DNA from: Ampullaceana balthica
Taxonomy: Eukaryota; Mollusca; Gastropoda; Lymnaeidae
NCBI GenBank assembly: GCA_944989445.1
Contig: CALYLW010000043.1
Span: forward strand, 126,501-190,500
Direction of reading: 5' to 3'
Length of the DNA stretch: 64,000 nucleotides
The notes under the pieces are model-generated. The model ran no database searches and was not told where the DNA came from. It was given only the letters and a program-made list of their open reading frames with translations. Both the position numbers and the translations under genes were made by a program. This document shows positions 1-25,724 of the stretch, one piece after another. Each line of letters starts with the position of its first letter. Position 1 is the stretch's first letter.

Positions 1-922
1 ATCAAGCTTAACAACATGATGAAATTATCTTTACAAATCAGTGAAATTTCACCTCTATTAATTACGTTTTATGGTTCATCATTAATTATAAATAGATCAC
101 CTGAGTTTTTTTTTATCTGAATTTCATTTAATTATCAAACACCTCCACCCCTTTTATACACACACCACCCCTTAACCCCTGGACCAACCCAAAAGACACC
201 CTAGCAGTGGCAATGTCCCCGTCTAGACTTTCCATGAATTTCTGCTGATGAACTTATAATTCAACCAAGAAAACTCTGAATTATGCAGCTGACTTGATGT
301 GGCAGACTTCATCATGAAAGGGAAACTTGTTTATAAAAACGTTACTATTATATCCAATTGAGAAGAAATTGCAACTCCTTATTTTGAAAAGGATATTGGC
401 CACATTGTAGGCATTGTTTCATAAGCTACATTTCAGCACAACTTTTGCATTTAGGAGCATTTCACACAATTGCTTTCAGTTAGATAGTCCAGCTTTTTTA
501 AACTATTGAAGACAGGTTGGATGAGAACAACTCATTAGACTAGGGCTATTCATTTGGGTTTCTCTATCTTGCTTTCTCAAAATAAATAATGTGCCATTTT
601 ATTTTTAGATTTGCTTAGAAATAATCATAGCTGGTAAAATGCCATTTCCAACATATTCTTTCAACTATGAAGAGCTTAATTTATTTTATTTTTATATGAT
701 TTTTTTTTAATACAGACTATGGGAAACATGTTGTTCTGACAAATGTTTCAAAATTTATAGCTTTAGAACAAAAATTATCAAGACCAGAATAATTGTTAAT
801 TTTAACATTGGAAAAATCATTATTGAATTATTATTATTTTTTTTAGTATACTTGAAATGCTTCCCTCATTTTTTGATTGGCTTGTTATTTTCATCTCCCT
901 TGTTATCATACACTGCCTCCAA
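1..922. other. AT-rich non-coding stretch, probably intron of the multi-EGF gene
   Basis: No open frame with protein-like composition, no RNA gene and no inverted terminal repeats were recognised. The first exon supported downstream starts in phase 2, so earlier exons of the same gene must lie to the left. This stretch is therefore most likely intronic. Confidence 0.4.
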
Positions 923-1408
923 TCAACATTTATTTAGAGAAAGTCACACTTCAACATTTATTTAGAGAAAGTCACACTTCAACATTTATTTAGAGAAAGT
1001 CACACTTCAACATTTATTTAGAGAAAGTCACACTTCAACATTTATTTAGAGAAAGTCACACTTCAACATTTATTTAGAGAAAGTCACACTTCAACATTTA
1101 TTTAGAGAAAGTCACACTTCAACATTTATTTAGAGAAAGTCACACTTCAACATTTATTTAGAGAAAGTCACACTTCAACATTTATTTAGAGAAAGTCACA
1201 CTTCAACATTTATTTAGAGAAAGTCACACTTCAACATTTATTTAGAGAAAGTCACACTTCAACATTTATTTAGAGAAAGTCACACTTCAACATTTATTTA
1301 GAGAAAGTCACACTTCAACATTTATTTAGAGAAAGTCACACTTCAACATTTATTTAGAGAAAGTCACACTTCAACATTTATTTAGAGAAAGTCACACTTC
1401 AACATTTA
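923..1408. repeat. 28-bp minisatellite, about 17 near-identical copies
   Basis: A 28-bp unit containing TTTATTTAGAGAAAGTCACA is repeated head to tail about 17 times with almost no divergence, which suggests recent expansion or homogenisation. It lies upstream of the first recognised exon of the multi-EGF gene, probably in an intron. No coding potential. Confidence 0.95.
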
Positions 1409-2443
1409 ATCACAGTACGCTTGATCATTTCATCATCAGTTTTGCTATGTGATGCTGCCGTATTTTTTTTTATTGGTCTAAGAACTTTTGTGGATTGTTT
1501 GTTTGTTTACTTAGAGAGGGAGATCAGTTAATGTCATCATTGACTCATTAGTTGTTTCCAGTCTGGTGTATCATGGACATCTCAGAGATTTCACCATCAT
1601 TCCAGGAAAATCTTTAACTTAATTGTACTGGCACTGTAGGACTAAGGGGCTTCTGCCTAAAATGATTATAACAACAGCTGTGCTAGTTGGGAACCACTGG
1701 TCTTGGTGATCAAACTATCCTTTAAGCCTCGAATAAACCTGTGTGCGAATAAACCTGTGTGCGGTGTAATTTAACTTATCTCCCTCTGAAATGCTCTGAC
1801 TTACTCCAAGTTACTAACTTGTCTTGTGAATGATCCAACTTCTTCAAGTTCTTCTATTTATCAATCTCAAATCATGTATTTCTAATAAAACTTCATCCTT
1901 GCAGTGTCAAGTACTGACTGAATTTTGACATCTTTGGGACTTGGAATTTGCTCCTTATAATGATGACTTATATGCCATTGTTTTCACCTCATAGTTAAAA
2001 GATAAAACATAGATGATTTAAAACTTCAACCTTTTTTTTTATCTCACCAAAATTTGAGGGGAAAAAATAATACATTTCCTTATCATTTATTCAGAGACTT
2101 TATTATGATTGTCTTGTCCTTGAATGAAATAGTGCACTGCTGCTTCAAGACAATACACCAGACTTTAAGCACTAGAACGAAACAGTAGGTCAAGGCTGCT
2201 AGGATCTAATCAAAGCTATTCTACTGGGGGTCATCAGATACAGTTTTATCAAATCGACTACTCAACACACTTGGCAGACAGATATCTCTACTTCCCTGTT
2301 CCTTGTCAACTCTCTTACTGATTATCATGTTTATTTTGCCTGTGCTAAATGTTTCAAACTTGTATCTCTGTCTGTGTGTATTTCTGAAATGCCCATGAGA
2401 TATTGATTTCATCCCATACTCCCTTTTACAAACGTTTCTTCAG
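1409..2443. other. non-coding, probable intron
   Basis: AT-rich sequence ending in a pyrimidine-containing acceptor at 2443. A short direct duplication of CGAATAAACCTGTGTG occurs near 1733-1762. No gene or RNA recognised. Confidence 0.4.
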
Positions 2444-16180
<13,737 letters not shown>

Positions 16181-19100
16181 ATAAAGAGCTTTCATTCAAA
16201 TATTCCATTGCTGCATCATCCCAAATTTTGGAAGTACACTCAAATATAATTGGATTATTTGAGTGGGTGAAAAGTGCTTTTCATTTTAAACTGTTTGATA
16301 TTGTGTCTCTTTCAGTTGTTTATAATTTATCATCAAAAAAAAATAAATATATATATATATAGTATATATATAGCTTTGGAAGAATTTTATTTGACCTTAT
16401 TTAAATGTTTCAGTACTCTATCTGTTTTTTATCATCCGAACATGAACTCATCGCATGACGATATCAATATTTAGTCAACTGGAAACAGTGATTTTTTTTA
16501 ATTTTGTGTGTTTAAAAAAATCTTTATTATTGACAGTCAATTCTTTGGAAAAAAAACCTAGGATTAAATATATGCTTTATGTGTGATGTACAATTCTCTT
16601 TAGTCTTCTTAGCTTTGATTTACACCAAACATTGTATACATACAATAAGATGATATTGTGTAACCTAATAATTGTTTATCTTTAAAGTCATTTTGAAATA
16701 AAATAGTCAATGTTTCAAATTATCAACAAAACATTTTTACTGAAATCTTTGTGAGTTCTCATCAGAAAAAATTGTAATGGTTTATATGATTTATTTTTTT
16801 TAAAATCTACTCTAACATAACTAGAAGAAAAAAAATATTTTAAAAAATAACAAAAAGAAAATGTCCCCTTCTATGATGAATTATTTGTTTGTGTTTTTTT
16901 TCTTCAAATGGACTTTGTATTGCCACAGTTCCTTTCTACAATGCAAACATTGACATTTGTATTGAGATTGCTTTGTTTTTCTATCAACATTTAATAAACC
17001 CCTGCAACTGATGAATAGACATCTTAAACATGTATTTATACTTGATTCCTGTGCTTGTATATAGTACAATTAATTTGTTATTAGTACGACTAGTATCTAC
17101 ATACTTTGTCCTTTGAGAGCAACACTTAAGCTTCATGCAGTGTTTGGATGTCTCCAGCTCTTGTTATCAGACGATGAGTCTTGTAGACTTGATATAAACC
17201 AAATGCATATTATTTCAAACTTATTTTTTGTGAGTTCAGATACTAATACACTGATTTGGCTGTACTAGTTTTAAAAAAATTGTTGTTTTATATATTTAAT
17301 AATTATGCATACCTTACACACACATTATTCATGTACACTAACCTATAATTTAATATCATTGATAACATTCTGGTTCATAATCATGACACTGCATATGATC
17401 TAACATTGATAAGCGTATTGATTTTTGAGCCTACACACTTTTTAATGATGCTGTTTTAATATTCTGTATTTATATTGTATTTCTTTATTTTTAAATTCTA
17501 TTTTTTATTCATTTAATGTTTTTAAACAAATAATAATTCAGTGCCAGGTTTATAAAGTTATGACCTTTGGCTACAGTGTCTAAAAACTCACCATTCACTG
17601 GTGTGTTTTTTTTCTAGATATATGGACTTGATGTATCTAAAAGAAAGAATACATCAAGTGACAGACCTATTCTAAATGTGAACATATCTGAGCAGTAAAA
17701 TAGTATTTTAGTATTATTTGCAGTGCAATATATTAATTTATTTCTAGTAATCTAGGCCTGCAAAATGACAATATTGAATTTTAGAACTTCAATTAAGTGT
17801 TAATTTTTTTTTATCTTATCCTATTTAAAACAGAATAAATTTAAAGCAGGAATCCTTAAAATTCTCTTGAATATCATCTATTATTGTACAGTGTACTTGA
17901 TTTAATTCATGATCTGCATCTCCTTAATTTTGCATCAGAAATAATACTTAATATTGTCAAATAATAATTGGCCCTTCAGTTTTTATCAAAGTCAATTTGT
18001 GGTACATGATATTTTTAAATCTTTACCTGCATTCTAAAAAAATCCAAATATAATATGAGTTAAATTGGTTAACAGCAATATTAGCAATTGATACTTCACT
18101 TCTTGGTTAAAGATTTTTCAGTAAGTTGACCATCTAAGAAATCTATAGCTTCACTCATCTTTTATTTAAAAAAAAAGATGTTTTACTTATTTTGTTTTTT
18201 AAAAAATAAGTAATTATTTTTAAACATAAAATTATACATACCCATTTGTATATTATCATATACATATTATCATGTCACATAAAATCAGTTTTACTTTTGA
18301 TGATAGAACCAGTTAATGAGGAAAATCAGTTTTAGAAGACAATTATCCTACAAGAGTAGCAAAAATTAATTTATTTTTTGCCATGGATTTTTTTTTGTTA
18401 AGATCAAATCACTGTTATAAATCTGTTAATTGTTACAGTTGATTAATAGATCTTATAATATATAACTTTTTGAACTTTTAGCTAACTCTGTAAATTGAAT
18501 TTTTTAAGCATTTTGTCAAAGTTGAAAAGGCTTAATGATATGTGCAATAACCTGTTGTAGGTGGTTAGTTAAGTCTTTCTGCATTCAATATCATCATACA
18601 CAGTGAACAACCTCATGAATTATTAGAGGCAGAATGAAGATTTTAAAAATAAATTTTACTCAAACAGGAGAGAAAACTTTAAATTAAAATTATATTATTT
18701 TTTAAACCTTTTTTTAGCCCACAAAAAAAAATGTATCGAGTAACTATTATAGAAATATAAACTTAATCCATTTATTTAAATACAATGCAGACTTAAAGTA
18801 AATATATAAATTTGGATTTTACTCATCAAATGTGCAACTTTAGATAATAGTTTGATAATGTAAAGACATAAAAAAATGAATTCAGTGCACTTTGAGCATA
18901 ACACTTTACTTTTAAAATTCTTTAACCCACAAGATGTGCAAATTTTAATCACTTTGTTGTGTAAATGTAATTTTCTTTTGAAATGTAACAAATTTTTAAA
19001 ATTTTATATATTTCCCCTATCTTCACATCACAAAAAAATTAAACATATCCTAAAAAACAAATATAAGTTTTATTTACCAGTATTTTGATAAGAAATTACC

Positions 19101-20640
19101 TCGGGCCAAAACTGATACAGGAAATTTATTCTTTGTTGTTTTGTGAAAGTTTAAAATGCTTTGAATGTAAAGGAATTCTATTTTTTATATTTTACAGTCA
19201 GGTCTGAAACTGGACCTGTACAAATTTGCTTAAAAGTGGATTATGACAACATGAGGTTTTGTTGAAAATGTGTGTTTAATATAAAACTGGCAAATATTTG
19301 AACTACTAAAAGTAGATTATAGTATTATATAAAGGATTTACAACTTAAACTTGTTCCAATATTAAAAAAAGAGAAGAGATAATTGCATCTGATCGATAAA
19401 GTAATGGCTCTGTGACCACAGAATTACAGTCCTGACACACCTGTAATTAATGGGTAGGCAATACAAGGAGAGCAATGCTGTATTATGTTACAGAAGTTCT
19501 ATTGTGTGCTGCACCTGTTGTGCTGTAGATATTCTGGTTTAAGTGGTGTATCTTGTATATAGTATATATTGACTTTTATTCCATTTGAAATTTGCCAAAT
19601 TCATTGCACTATTTGCACTCTCAAGTAAGAGTTGGCTTTTCATAACATTTATCATTTTTAGCAAATGCGAGAAAGAAATCTTAGATATATTTGTGTTCCT
19701 TTATCTATGAACTGCCCAAACGTGTTGCGTCTATACATAATATATTTTTTCTGGTATTTTTTTTATTACACACTTATTTTACCATTGTTCATTACTTATA
19801 TATTCTTCAGGATAATATGTTTTTTTTATGTTTCAAAGTTTCAATTTTGTGTGTAAACTCTCCACAATGATGTAATGTAATTCCACTTTTTTTCAGAGAG
19901 GAACTTTAGTTACCATTGTGTTAAACAGAACTGGGCATCCCCATATTTAGTCCCAATCTTACATTGATGATAGTTTGCTCTGAAACGTTTTGTGTTTTTT
20001 TTAATTCCACTCCTCTTCTTCTGATTTTGTCAACATTTTGATTTAATGAGATGGGTTGTTGTTTTTTTAATTCATAAAATTTATTTTTAAGTAACTCAAA
20101 TTTCATAGCAATACAAACAATATTATTTCATAGTTAACATTGGAGGAGATGATAGAGGAAGAAAAAAAAATGTAAATGTATATCTTGTTTAAAAATCTTC
20201 ATTATCTAATTGAGTTTTTTTCTTTCTTATAAAACTCAGTTCACAGCATTTAGCAATTAATTAATTTATTTATGATATTTTTTGTATGAACATTATTATT
20301 ATAATTACAATTTGCAAGTTTATACGCAATTAAATTGTTAGTTATTAAGGGCTTGAATTTTATTTTGTATTGATTTTAAGCTTGATTATGGACAGCACAA
20401 GTTGCAAAAACTTTGGTATGTCAATCAAATATCTGAAAATATGTGCAGCAATGATTTCAACTCATCATTGGTGTGTTATTGAGTGAAAAGGGGAGGGGTG
20501 CTAAAAACAATTTGGCTCAAAGCTGGCCAGTGCTATCCACCATTGAAATACTTAAAGGTTTTTTCAGTTTAAAAAGAAAAAAGGAGAACTCTTAATTACA
20601 TAGAAATACATAGCTACCACACTGATACACACACACAAAA
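16181..20640. other. 3' UTR and intergenic sequence between converging genes
   Basis: Very AT-rich. An AATAAA overlaps the stop codon of the multi-EGF gene at 16180-16185 and several more occur downstream, so the real poly(A) site cannot be fixed from sequence. A (TA)n tract lies at about 16350-16372. No ORF here has protein-like composition and no RNA gene was recognised. Confidence 0.45.
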
Positions 20641-21088
20641 ACACCAGGCATATAGTTTAATAAATTTAAAAATCCAAACATTTATTTTGGAAGCTTAATG
20701 GAGTGGAAACAGCATGAAATATGTAACATTCTATCACAGAACAGCTTGGGAACATATAATATATAACATAAGTTTCAAAGGAACATTGCAACAATTTTTT
20801 TAAGAAAAGAAATAATCTGCAAATTATTAAGAGAATCATAACAAATAAATAAACATTAAGTATTTTGTTTACTCTAAATATTGTATTGTAGTTATTTACA
20901 AAAACTATAACATGAAGAATCTACAATGACTTTTTAAACAATAATTATTAGAATACTGTTAAGATCTTATGCCCTCCTTAAAATACATAATTTTTTTAAA
21001 ACCATATCAAAATAAAGTAACTTAACTTGAAAGGGAAAATGGTCAATGGCAGTTAAAATGCAAAATCATATCTCTCATCAAATGTACC
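20641..21088 (-). other. probable 3' UTR of the HES gene
   Basis: AT-rich sequence directly after the HES stop codon on the minus strand. TTTATT at about 20682-20687 reads AATAAA on the minus strand and is one of several possible poly(A) signals. The exact end is not determinable. Confidence 0.4.
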
Positions 21089-22168
21089 TTACCACGGCCT
21101 CCACATTGTTTCTGGTGAGATTTGATGTGCAGCATTTCCTTTAACAAACAGATTAAGTGCACTGTTTTCTGTCGTTGTCTGCTTAATAACATGTGTGGAT
21201 AGAACAGGAGCACTGTTATTTGGTGGTGAATGGTAACGAAGTGGCTGTATCATGGGAGTGGACATGGCAGGATATGGCTCGTAACCTCTGTAGCAGTAAA
21301 CAGGTGTGTCAGGTGACACAGTCGCAGTGTTTAAAAGTGCAGCTGGGTGCATCATAACAGGAGAGCTGACAGAAGGTGTGTAAGCCGACATAGACAGAAC
21401 TGATGAAGGGTAGGACTGATCAGCCGTAAGAGGTGCATAGGAACCAAGAAAGTGTTCCCTGGGAAATTCTGGGGTGACAGCTTCATATTTGTGTGCTGTT
21501 GAGCTGTGGATTTCATTTTGTTGCCTGCATTTTAGGTCCCTAGAGACTTCACTGGTTTCAGTGATGATCATTTTATGTGAAAAGTTTTGGTCCGCGGATT
21601 TCTGATAATGGTTCATGCGTTCCACTTTTTGATATGCATCAGGTGTACCTGTCACACGATCACAGTGTTGTGAAATAGGTGCTGTAGTACTGTGGGTTAT
21701 GTTGTATTGAAGGGCGGGTGTTGAAGCGTTAACTGGAGATGGGACGTAGACTCCCCTGGCTTCAATGGTTTCACATTGACTGCCAGAAAGTTGTTCAGCT
21801 TCTTCTGATGGGTATTTTTCAGTTGACTGAAAGGATGAGGATGACACAGATGAGGTGGGAAAGTTTGAGCTTATGTTCACACTTTGATCATCTACTTGAA
21901 CCACTGTCTCCATTCTTCTGGCAATAGCCCTTAGATGGTTCTGCAGTTGTACTTTAACTTCTGTGGGTACAAGGCGAGAGCTCTGTATGTAACGAATAGA
22001 CTCTTCTGCACACGAACTGAATCCTGAAGCATAACGTACTGCCATGGCCTTTCGTGCAGAAAATGTATTGCCACTACTGGAACTGCCATAATCGTGACGC
22101 AGTCGTGTGAGAACTTCAAGCGTTTTCTCCAAAATTTCAGCTTTTTCCATTTTGTCCAGGTCTGTATC
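21089..22168 (-). CDS. HES exon 3: helix 2, Orange domain, C-terminus with WRPW
   Basis: Acceptor TTTCATTCTCAG on the minus strand at 22169-22180, then 359 codons and TAA. It opens with DTDLDKMEKAEILEKT (end of loop and helix 2). The Orange domain follows at about codons 40-90 of the exon, then a roughly 240-residue Ser/Pro/Thr-rich region, then ETMWRPW and stop. At about 359 residues this last exon is longer than in typical vertebrate HES1. Confidence 0.95.
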   Translation of the reverse strand, partial: DTDLDKMEKAEILEKTLEVLTRLRHDYGSSSSGNTFSARKAMAVRYASGFSSCAEESIRYIQSSRLVPTEVKVQLQNHLRAIARRMETVVQVDDQSVNISSNFPTSSVSSSSFQSTEKYPSEEAEQLSGSQCETIEARGVYVPSPVNASTPALQYNITHSTTAPISQHCDRVTGTPDAYQKVERMNHYQKSADQNFSHKMIITETSEVSRDLKCRQQNEIHSSTAHKYEAVTPEFPREHFLGSYAPLTADQSYPSSVLSMSAYTPSVSSPVMMHPAALLNTATVSPDTPVYCYRGYEPYPAMSTPMIQPLRYHSPPNNSAPVLSTHVIKQTTTENSALNLFVKGNAAHQISPETMWRPW

Positions 22169-23570
22169 CTGAGAATGAAATTTTAAAAAAAACATGTACA
22201 CCTCTATATAAAACTAAATATAATCAAAGTCTCAATAAGACTAACTATTGAAGATATAAGGTTAAAAAAATCTTTTAGAACTGCTAGTTTCAAAAGGCAT
22301 CTTAATCTAGTTAAAGAAATTTAAAAGTCCAAAAAACAAACTAGACAGCATCAAATAGCCTTCTTAACCAATAAACCACATTATGAAAATGAGCTATAGT
22401 CAAAAGTCTTTCATATAGGCATTTTTTAAATAGGTAAAAGTATTTTCTGCGGTATACCTTATCCTCTTCTCCTTCGCAAACCAAATCTCGAATTTGCATT
22501 AAACAATTGTTAATACGAGCTCGTCTTTTCTTTTCAGCAAGCAACTTTTTACCCTGTAAAAAAGAAAATCATGAATCAAAATTAAATGAATTCATTAGTC
22601 ACAATTATGTCATTATTTATACTGCTGACACTTAGCCTGCATTTAGGATTTAATGCAAATAATTATCTGATTAATCAATGTGGTCAAAATTTACAAATAT
22701 TTGACAGATGCTACTCAAGCATGTACTTAGAATTAGTAAATTTTTATTTTTGTGACATTTAAAGTCATTTATCATTAATTATTTTATTTATAATTTGTTA
22801 AAATTTGAATAATAAGCTATAATTGCCATATTAATATTGTAGTAAATGCGAGTATACAAATTACCATTTAGTAGTAGTAGTAGTTAGCACAGAGTGAGAG
22901 TTTAAATTAGAGCTGACTTATTTTACTTGACTTTATATATTTTTATAGGCAGATGCTAGTCGTCTCGAAGTTCGAGACGACTAGCATGAATGCTAGTCGT
23001 CTCGAGGTCGTTTTGTTTTTAAAAAATAGACAACTATACCTAACCCAGACCCTAAAACTAACATATTAATTACGTTAATGGATAAAAATAATTGTACTTA
23101 TTCCCTATTTACTTATTAATTATTACCTATTTTCAAGTGTAAAAATACATTTCATTCCCGGAAGTACGCTTCGCTCTGCCATATTGCCATAACAACAATG
23201 AAAATACTTCGAGACGAGCAGCCACTTTGATTTTTATATTATTATTTTTATTACCTATACTTTATAATTTATAAGATTCAACTTCAATGTAGCCAAATAA
23301 GTTTTAAATAACTTTAATAAGCCTATAAATTTCACTATAAATATAGAGACCTAATAATTAGTAATAATATATTCAGATAATAATATATTGACATTCATTA
23401 TTATTATTAAATTATTATTATTAAATATTATTCATTATTTTTTTAGTTTATTTAATATTTCATCATCTTACCTTTCTATGAGTGGGTCTGTAGTTATCTA
23501 ACTCGTGAGACTGGCTGGTTGCTTCGCAAACATTAGTTAAATTATCCATTCTTTGAAACTGGTCTATCAT
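21089..23570 (-). CDS. HES family bHLH-Orange transcriptional repressor
   Basis: Three minus-strand exons, 23472-23570, 22458-22553 and 21089-22168, join in phase 0 to give about 424 residues. The order is a short N-terminus, a bHLH with basic region AEKKRRARIN, helix 2 with MEKAEILEKTLEVL, an Orange domain (RYASGFSSCAEESIRYIQ and onward), a long Ser/Pro/Thr-rich region, and WRPW as the last four residues. WRPW recruits Groucho/TLE co-repressors, so this is a DNA-binding repressor of the hairy/E(spl) class, usually a Notch target. From memory of human HES1, both introns fall at the same places and the middle exon has the same 96-bp length. The usual Pro of the HES basic region is Leu here. 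A second ATG at 23549 is an alternative start. The paralogue cannot be named from sequence alone. Confidence 0.95.
22458..22553 (-). CDS. HES exon 2: basic region, helix 1 and loop
   Basis: Bounded by acceptor TTTTTTACAG and donor AAG|GTATAC, phase 0 at both ends. Its 96 bp encode 32 residues: GKKLLAEKKRRARINN, then helix 1 CLMQIRDLV and the start of the loop CEGEEDK. The E and R residues that contact E-box DNA are present. Leu occupies the position of the HES-typical Pro (KPxxEK becomes KLLAEK). Confidence 0.95.
22951..23225. mobile_element. foldback/MITE-like element in HES intron 1
   Basis: At 22952-22986 the sequence ATGCTAGTCGTCTCGAA is followed after one base by its exact reverse complement. 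A further copy of ATGCTAGTCGTCTCGA follows at about 22990. At the right edge CTTCGAGACGAGCAGC (about 23207-23222) is an imperfect inverted copy of the same end. This fits a short non-autonomous element with complex inverted termini. No frame or clear target duplication was found. Confidence 0.55.
23472..23570 (-). CDS. HES exon 1: N-terminus
   Basis: Encodes MIDQFQRMDNLTNVCEA through THRK, ending at donor AAG|GTAAG in phase 0. The start was placed at the ATG at 23570 because the frame further upstream has no other ATG. The ATG at 23549 (MDNLTNV) is also possible. Ending with HRK just before the basic region matches the exon 1 boundary of vertebrate HES1. About 185 nt of 5' UTR is implied by the TATA box at 23782. 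Confidence 0.88.
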
Positions 23571-23781
23571 GCACAATAAACAGAATGGAGAAACCGAAAG
23601 TAGAAAATAACTGGACTCCACGAAGTATGTGAAATCACCCAACACCTTCGGATTGAAAACTGCTACTCAGCCTAAGTTTACAAAAACAAATAGTTCTGTA
23701 TAGTAAAATACTGTCTCCAAAATACAGGAGTTTAACTGCACGAATGGTTGAATCTGAACGTCCATTCCGATACATGGTTTG

Positions 23782-23910
23782 TTTTATATCCATTCCTTGC
23801 TAAAGCCCACGCCAAGTGTCACTAGGAGAGAAGCTCCACTGACACCGGAACAATGATGACGTTCCGAAAGACTCGACCAATCAGAGTGCTCGATTTACTA
23901 TCGGCACGCG
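23782..23910 (-). promoter_or_regulatory. HES core promoter: TATA, N-box, CCAAT, CACGCG
   Basis: On the minus strand TATAAAA lies at 23788-23782, placing transcription start near 23755. Upstream are CACTAG (23820-23825, an N-box CACNAG), CCAATCAG (23877-23884, a CCAAT box) and CACGCG (23905-23910, a class C site bound by HES proteins). N-box and class C sites suggest negative autoregulation, as known for vertebrate Hes1. No convincing Su(H)/CSL site (TGTGGGAA type) was seen close by. Confidence 0.6.
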
Positions 23911-24743
23911 CCCGTGCATACCGCCAGAGCAGATGGGGGCTTGAAAAGCGTCTGCACTTCGGGCGAATATTTATTGCTTTTTTTCCCTCCCCCCTTCTGA
24001 ATTGTCTGATATCAGTCAGTGATGGAACGCAGCTCCCCTTATGTGTGGAAGGGGTTGGTGGAGGAGGGGAATCATAAATCCCGTTACTATTCATGGCTGC
24101 TAAAAACATGAAATTAGAGAAATGCTCGGTAGGGTGTTGTTGCGTGACACTTTTAAGGTTGAGTTGTTTTTCACTTGGTAAAGAATAAAGATATGAGCTT
24201 TTTTATTAAAGTTAAAGCTTTCGTCGAGCCTATACTATAATAATAAGATATATTTAATAATTCGAGTTCTTAGATGTTATATAGTTATTTCTTTAAATAA
24301 AGCAATGTCTTTTAACTCATTTCCATCCATCTTTCTTTTAATAATGTAATGTCTTTTAACTCATTTAGGTTATGTTTTATCAATGACATTGCCATGAAAC
24401 TAGTTATGACCAAGACATTTTTTTTTAACTTCAAAATATTGTGGAAAAGGACTCACTTCATTTCTGCTCTCTTTTTGAAATTGTTTGCTTACACCCACTG
24501 CCCCGCCCCCTTTTGGTTTATTTTCTCCATTTTTTTTTCAATCCTCGACACCCCCTCCCCCTCAATTTGTTTATACTAATTTTAATTACACAACCGTATG
24601 CGATGCCCAGCTCCCCCTCCTCTTTTTTTTTACAGATCTGTTCGTTTGTTTGTTTGTTTTTCTCTCTACAAATCTCGTAATCGAAACGATAGATAAAAGA
24701 AAACACGTTTGATGCTTCGTTTTTTAATCGACTTAATGAACCG

Positions 24744-25716
24744 CAGGGTTGTTAATATTGCAATATTGTATTGGTATTGGTAGTATTGCCAATACTTTTT
24801 TAAGTATTGGGACGATATTGCAATACTTCTTGAAATTTGATATTGGTATTGGTATTGCCAATAATTATTTTTGATATTGGTATTGATTTTTAACCAATAC
24901 TAAAAGCAATATTCAATAAATTCTCTACAACATTGGTTGTGAAAAAAGCTGAATTTAATAAATTTTTCTTTGGTGTCGACATCTTGCGAATGACATTGCC
25001 AAACAATTTTTGAATGAGACTGATCAATGAAATGAATGATAATAGAAATCAAATCATATATGATATCTTTGGCAATGAGCATTGACCAGTGACTTACCAA
25101 GGCCTGGCTAAGTGGTAACGGCCAAATAGGTGGCGTTACCCTGTGAACTCTACTAAAATTCATCGTTAGTTTTCCAGATGTGATGCAATCCACTGACTCG
25201 GTCTGACTTTTTTTACTATAGTATGTATCATTTGCTTTTCTATGACCGTCATTTGCTTCATTCATCCATTCATTTTGATCCATCCATCCATTCATTCATT
25301 CACAATATGTGTACAGTATACATATTAAAAATCTTGTTGCTTAAGGCTTAAGGACGTTAAGGTATGCCGACTTATTTAAATGTTTTCAAAGACTTTTGAA
25401 TGCTTTGAGGAAAACTGATAAAGCAAGTGTTAACTATTGAACAAAATTTGGTTAAAAATACATTGTCTAAATTAGCCAAAAATGTTGTTATCGTTTATCG
25501 ATGTAAGTGATATAGAGCGATGAATTACGTATTTGCGTTTTATTCGTCGAATTACCCAAATATTGGTATTGGTAAGGCAATAATAAATAAATATTGGTAT
25601 TGGTATTGCAATACTGGTTTTAAAATTGTATTGGTATTGGTATTGCCAATAGATTTTACAGGCAGTATTGGTATTGGTATTGCCAATAATTTTTTTTAGT
25701 ATTGTTAACAACCCTG
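24744..25716. mobile_element. hAT-type non-autonomous element, 973 bp, perfect TIR and TSD
   Basis: Starts CAGGGTTGTTAA and ends TTAACAACCCTG, a perfect 12-bp terminal inverted repeat. Both sides carry ATGAACCG (24736-24743 and 25717-25724), a perfect 8-bp target duplication diagnostic of hAT-like insertion. Long sub-terminal regions are built of TATTGG/CCAATA words in both orientations. The 131-codon open frame inside has no hAT signature. It lies about 1 kb upstream of the HES promoter. Confidence 0.85.
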
Positions 25717-25724
25717 ATGAACCG

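Noticed and set aside
923..1408. Regularly spaced repeats that could suggest a CRISPR array
   Set aside because: Units are contiguous head-to-tail copies without unique spacers, and the window is eukaryotic. The same applies to all other tandem arrays here.
21739..22119. Open frames on the opposite strand or other frame of HES exon 3
   Set aside because: Shadow frames of the HES coding sequence.
24900..25295. 131-codon minus-strand frame inside the hAT element as a transposase
   Set aside because: No BED finger, no catalytic residues and no hAT dimerisation motif; the element is non-autonomous.
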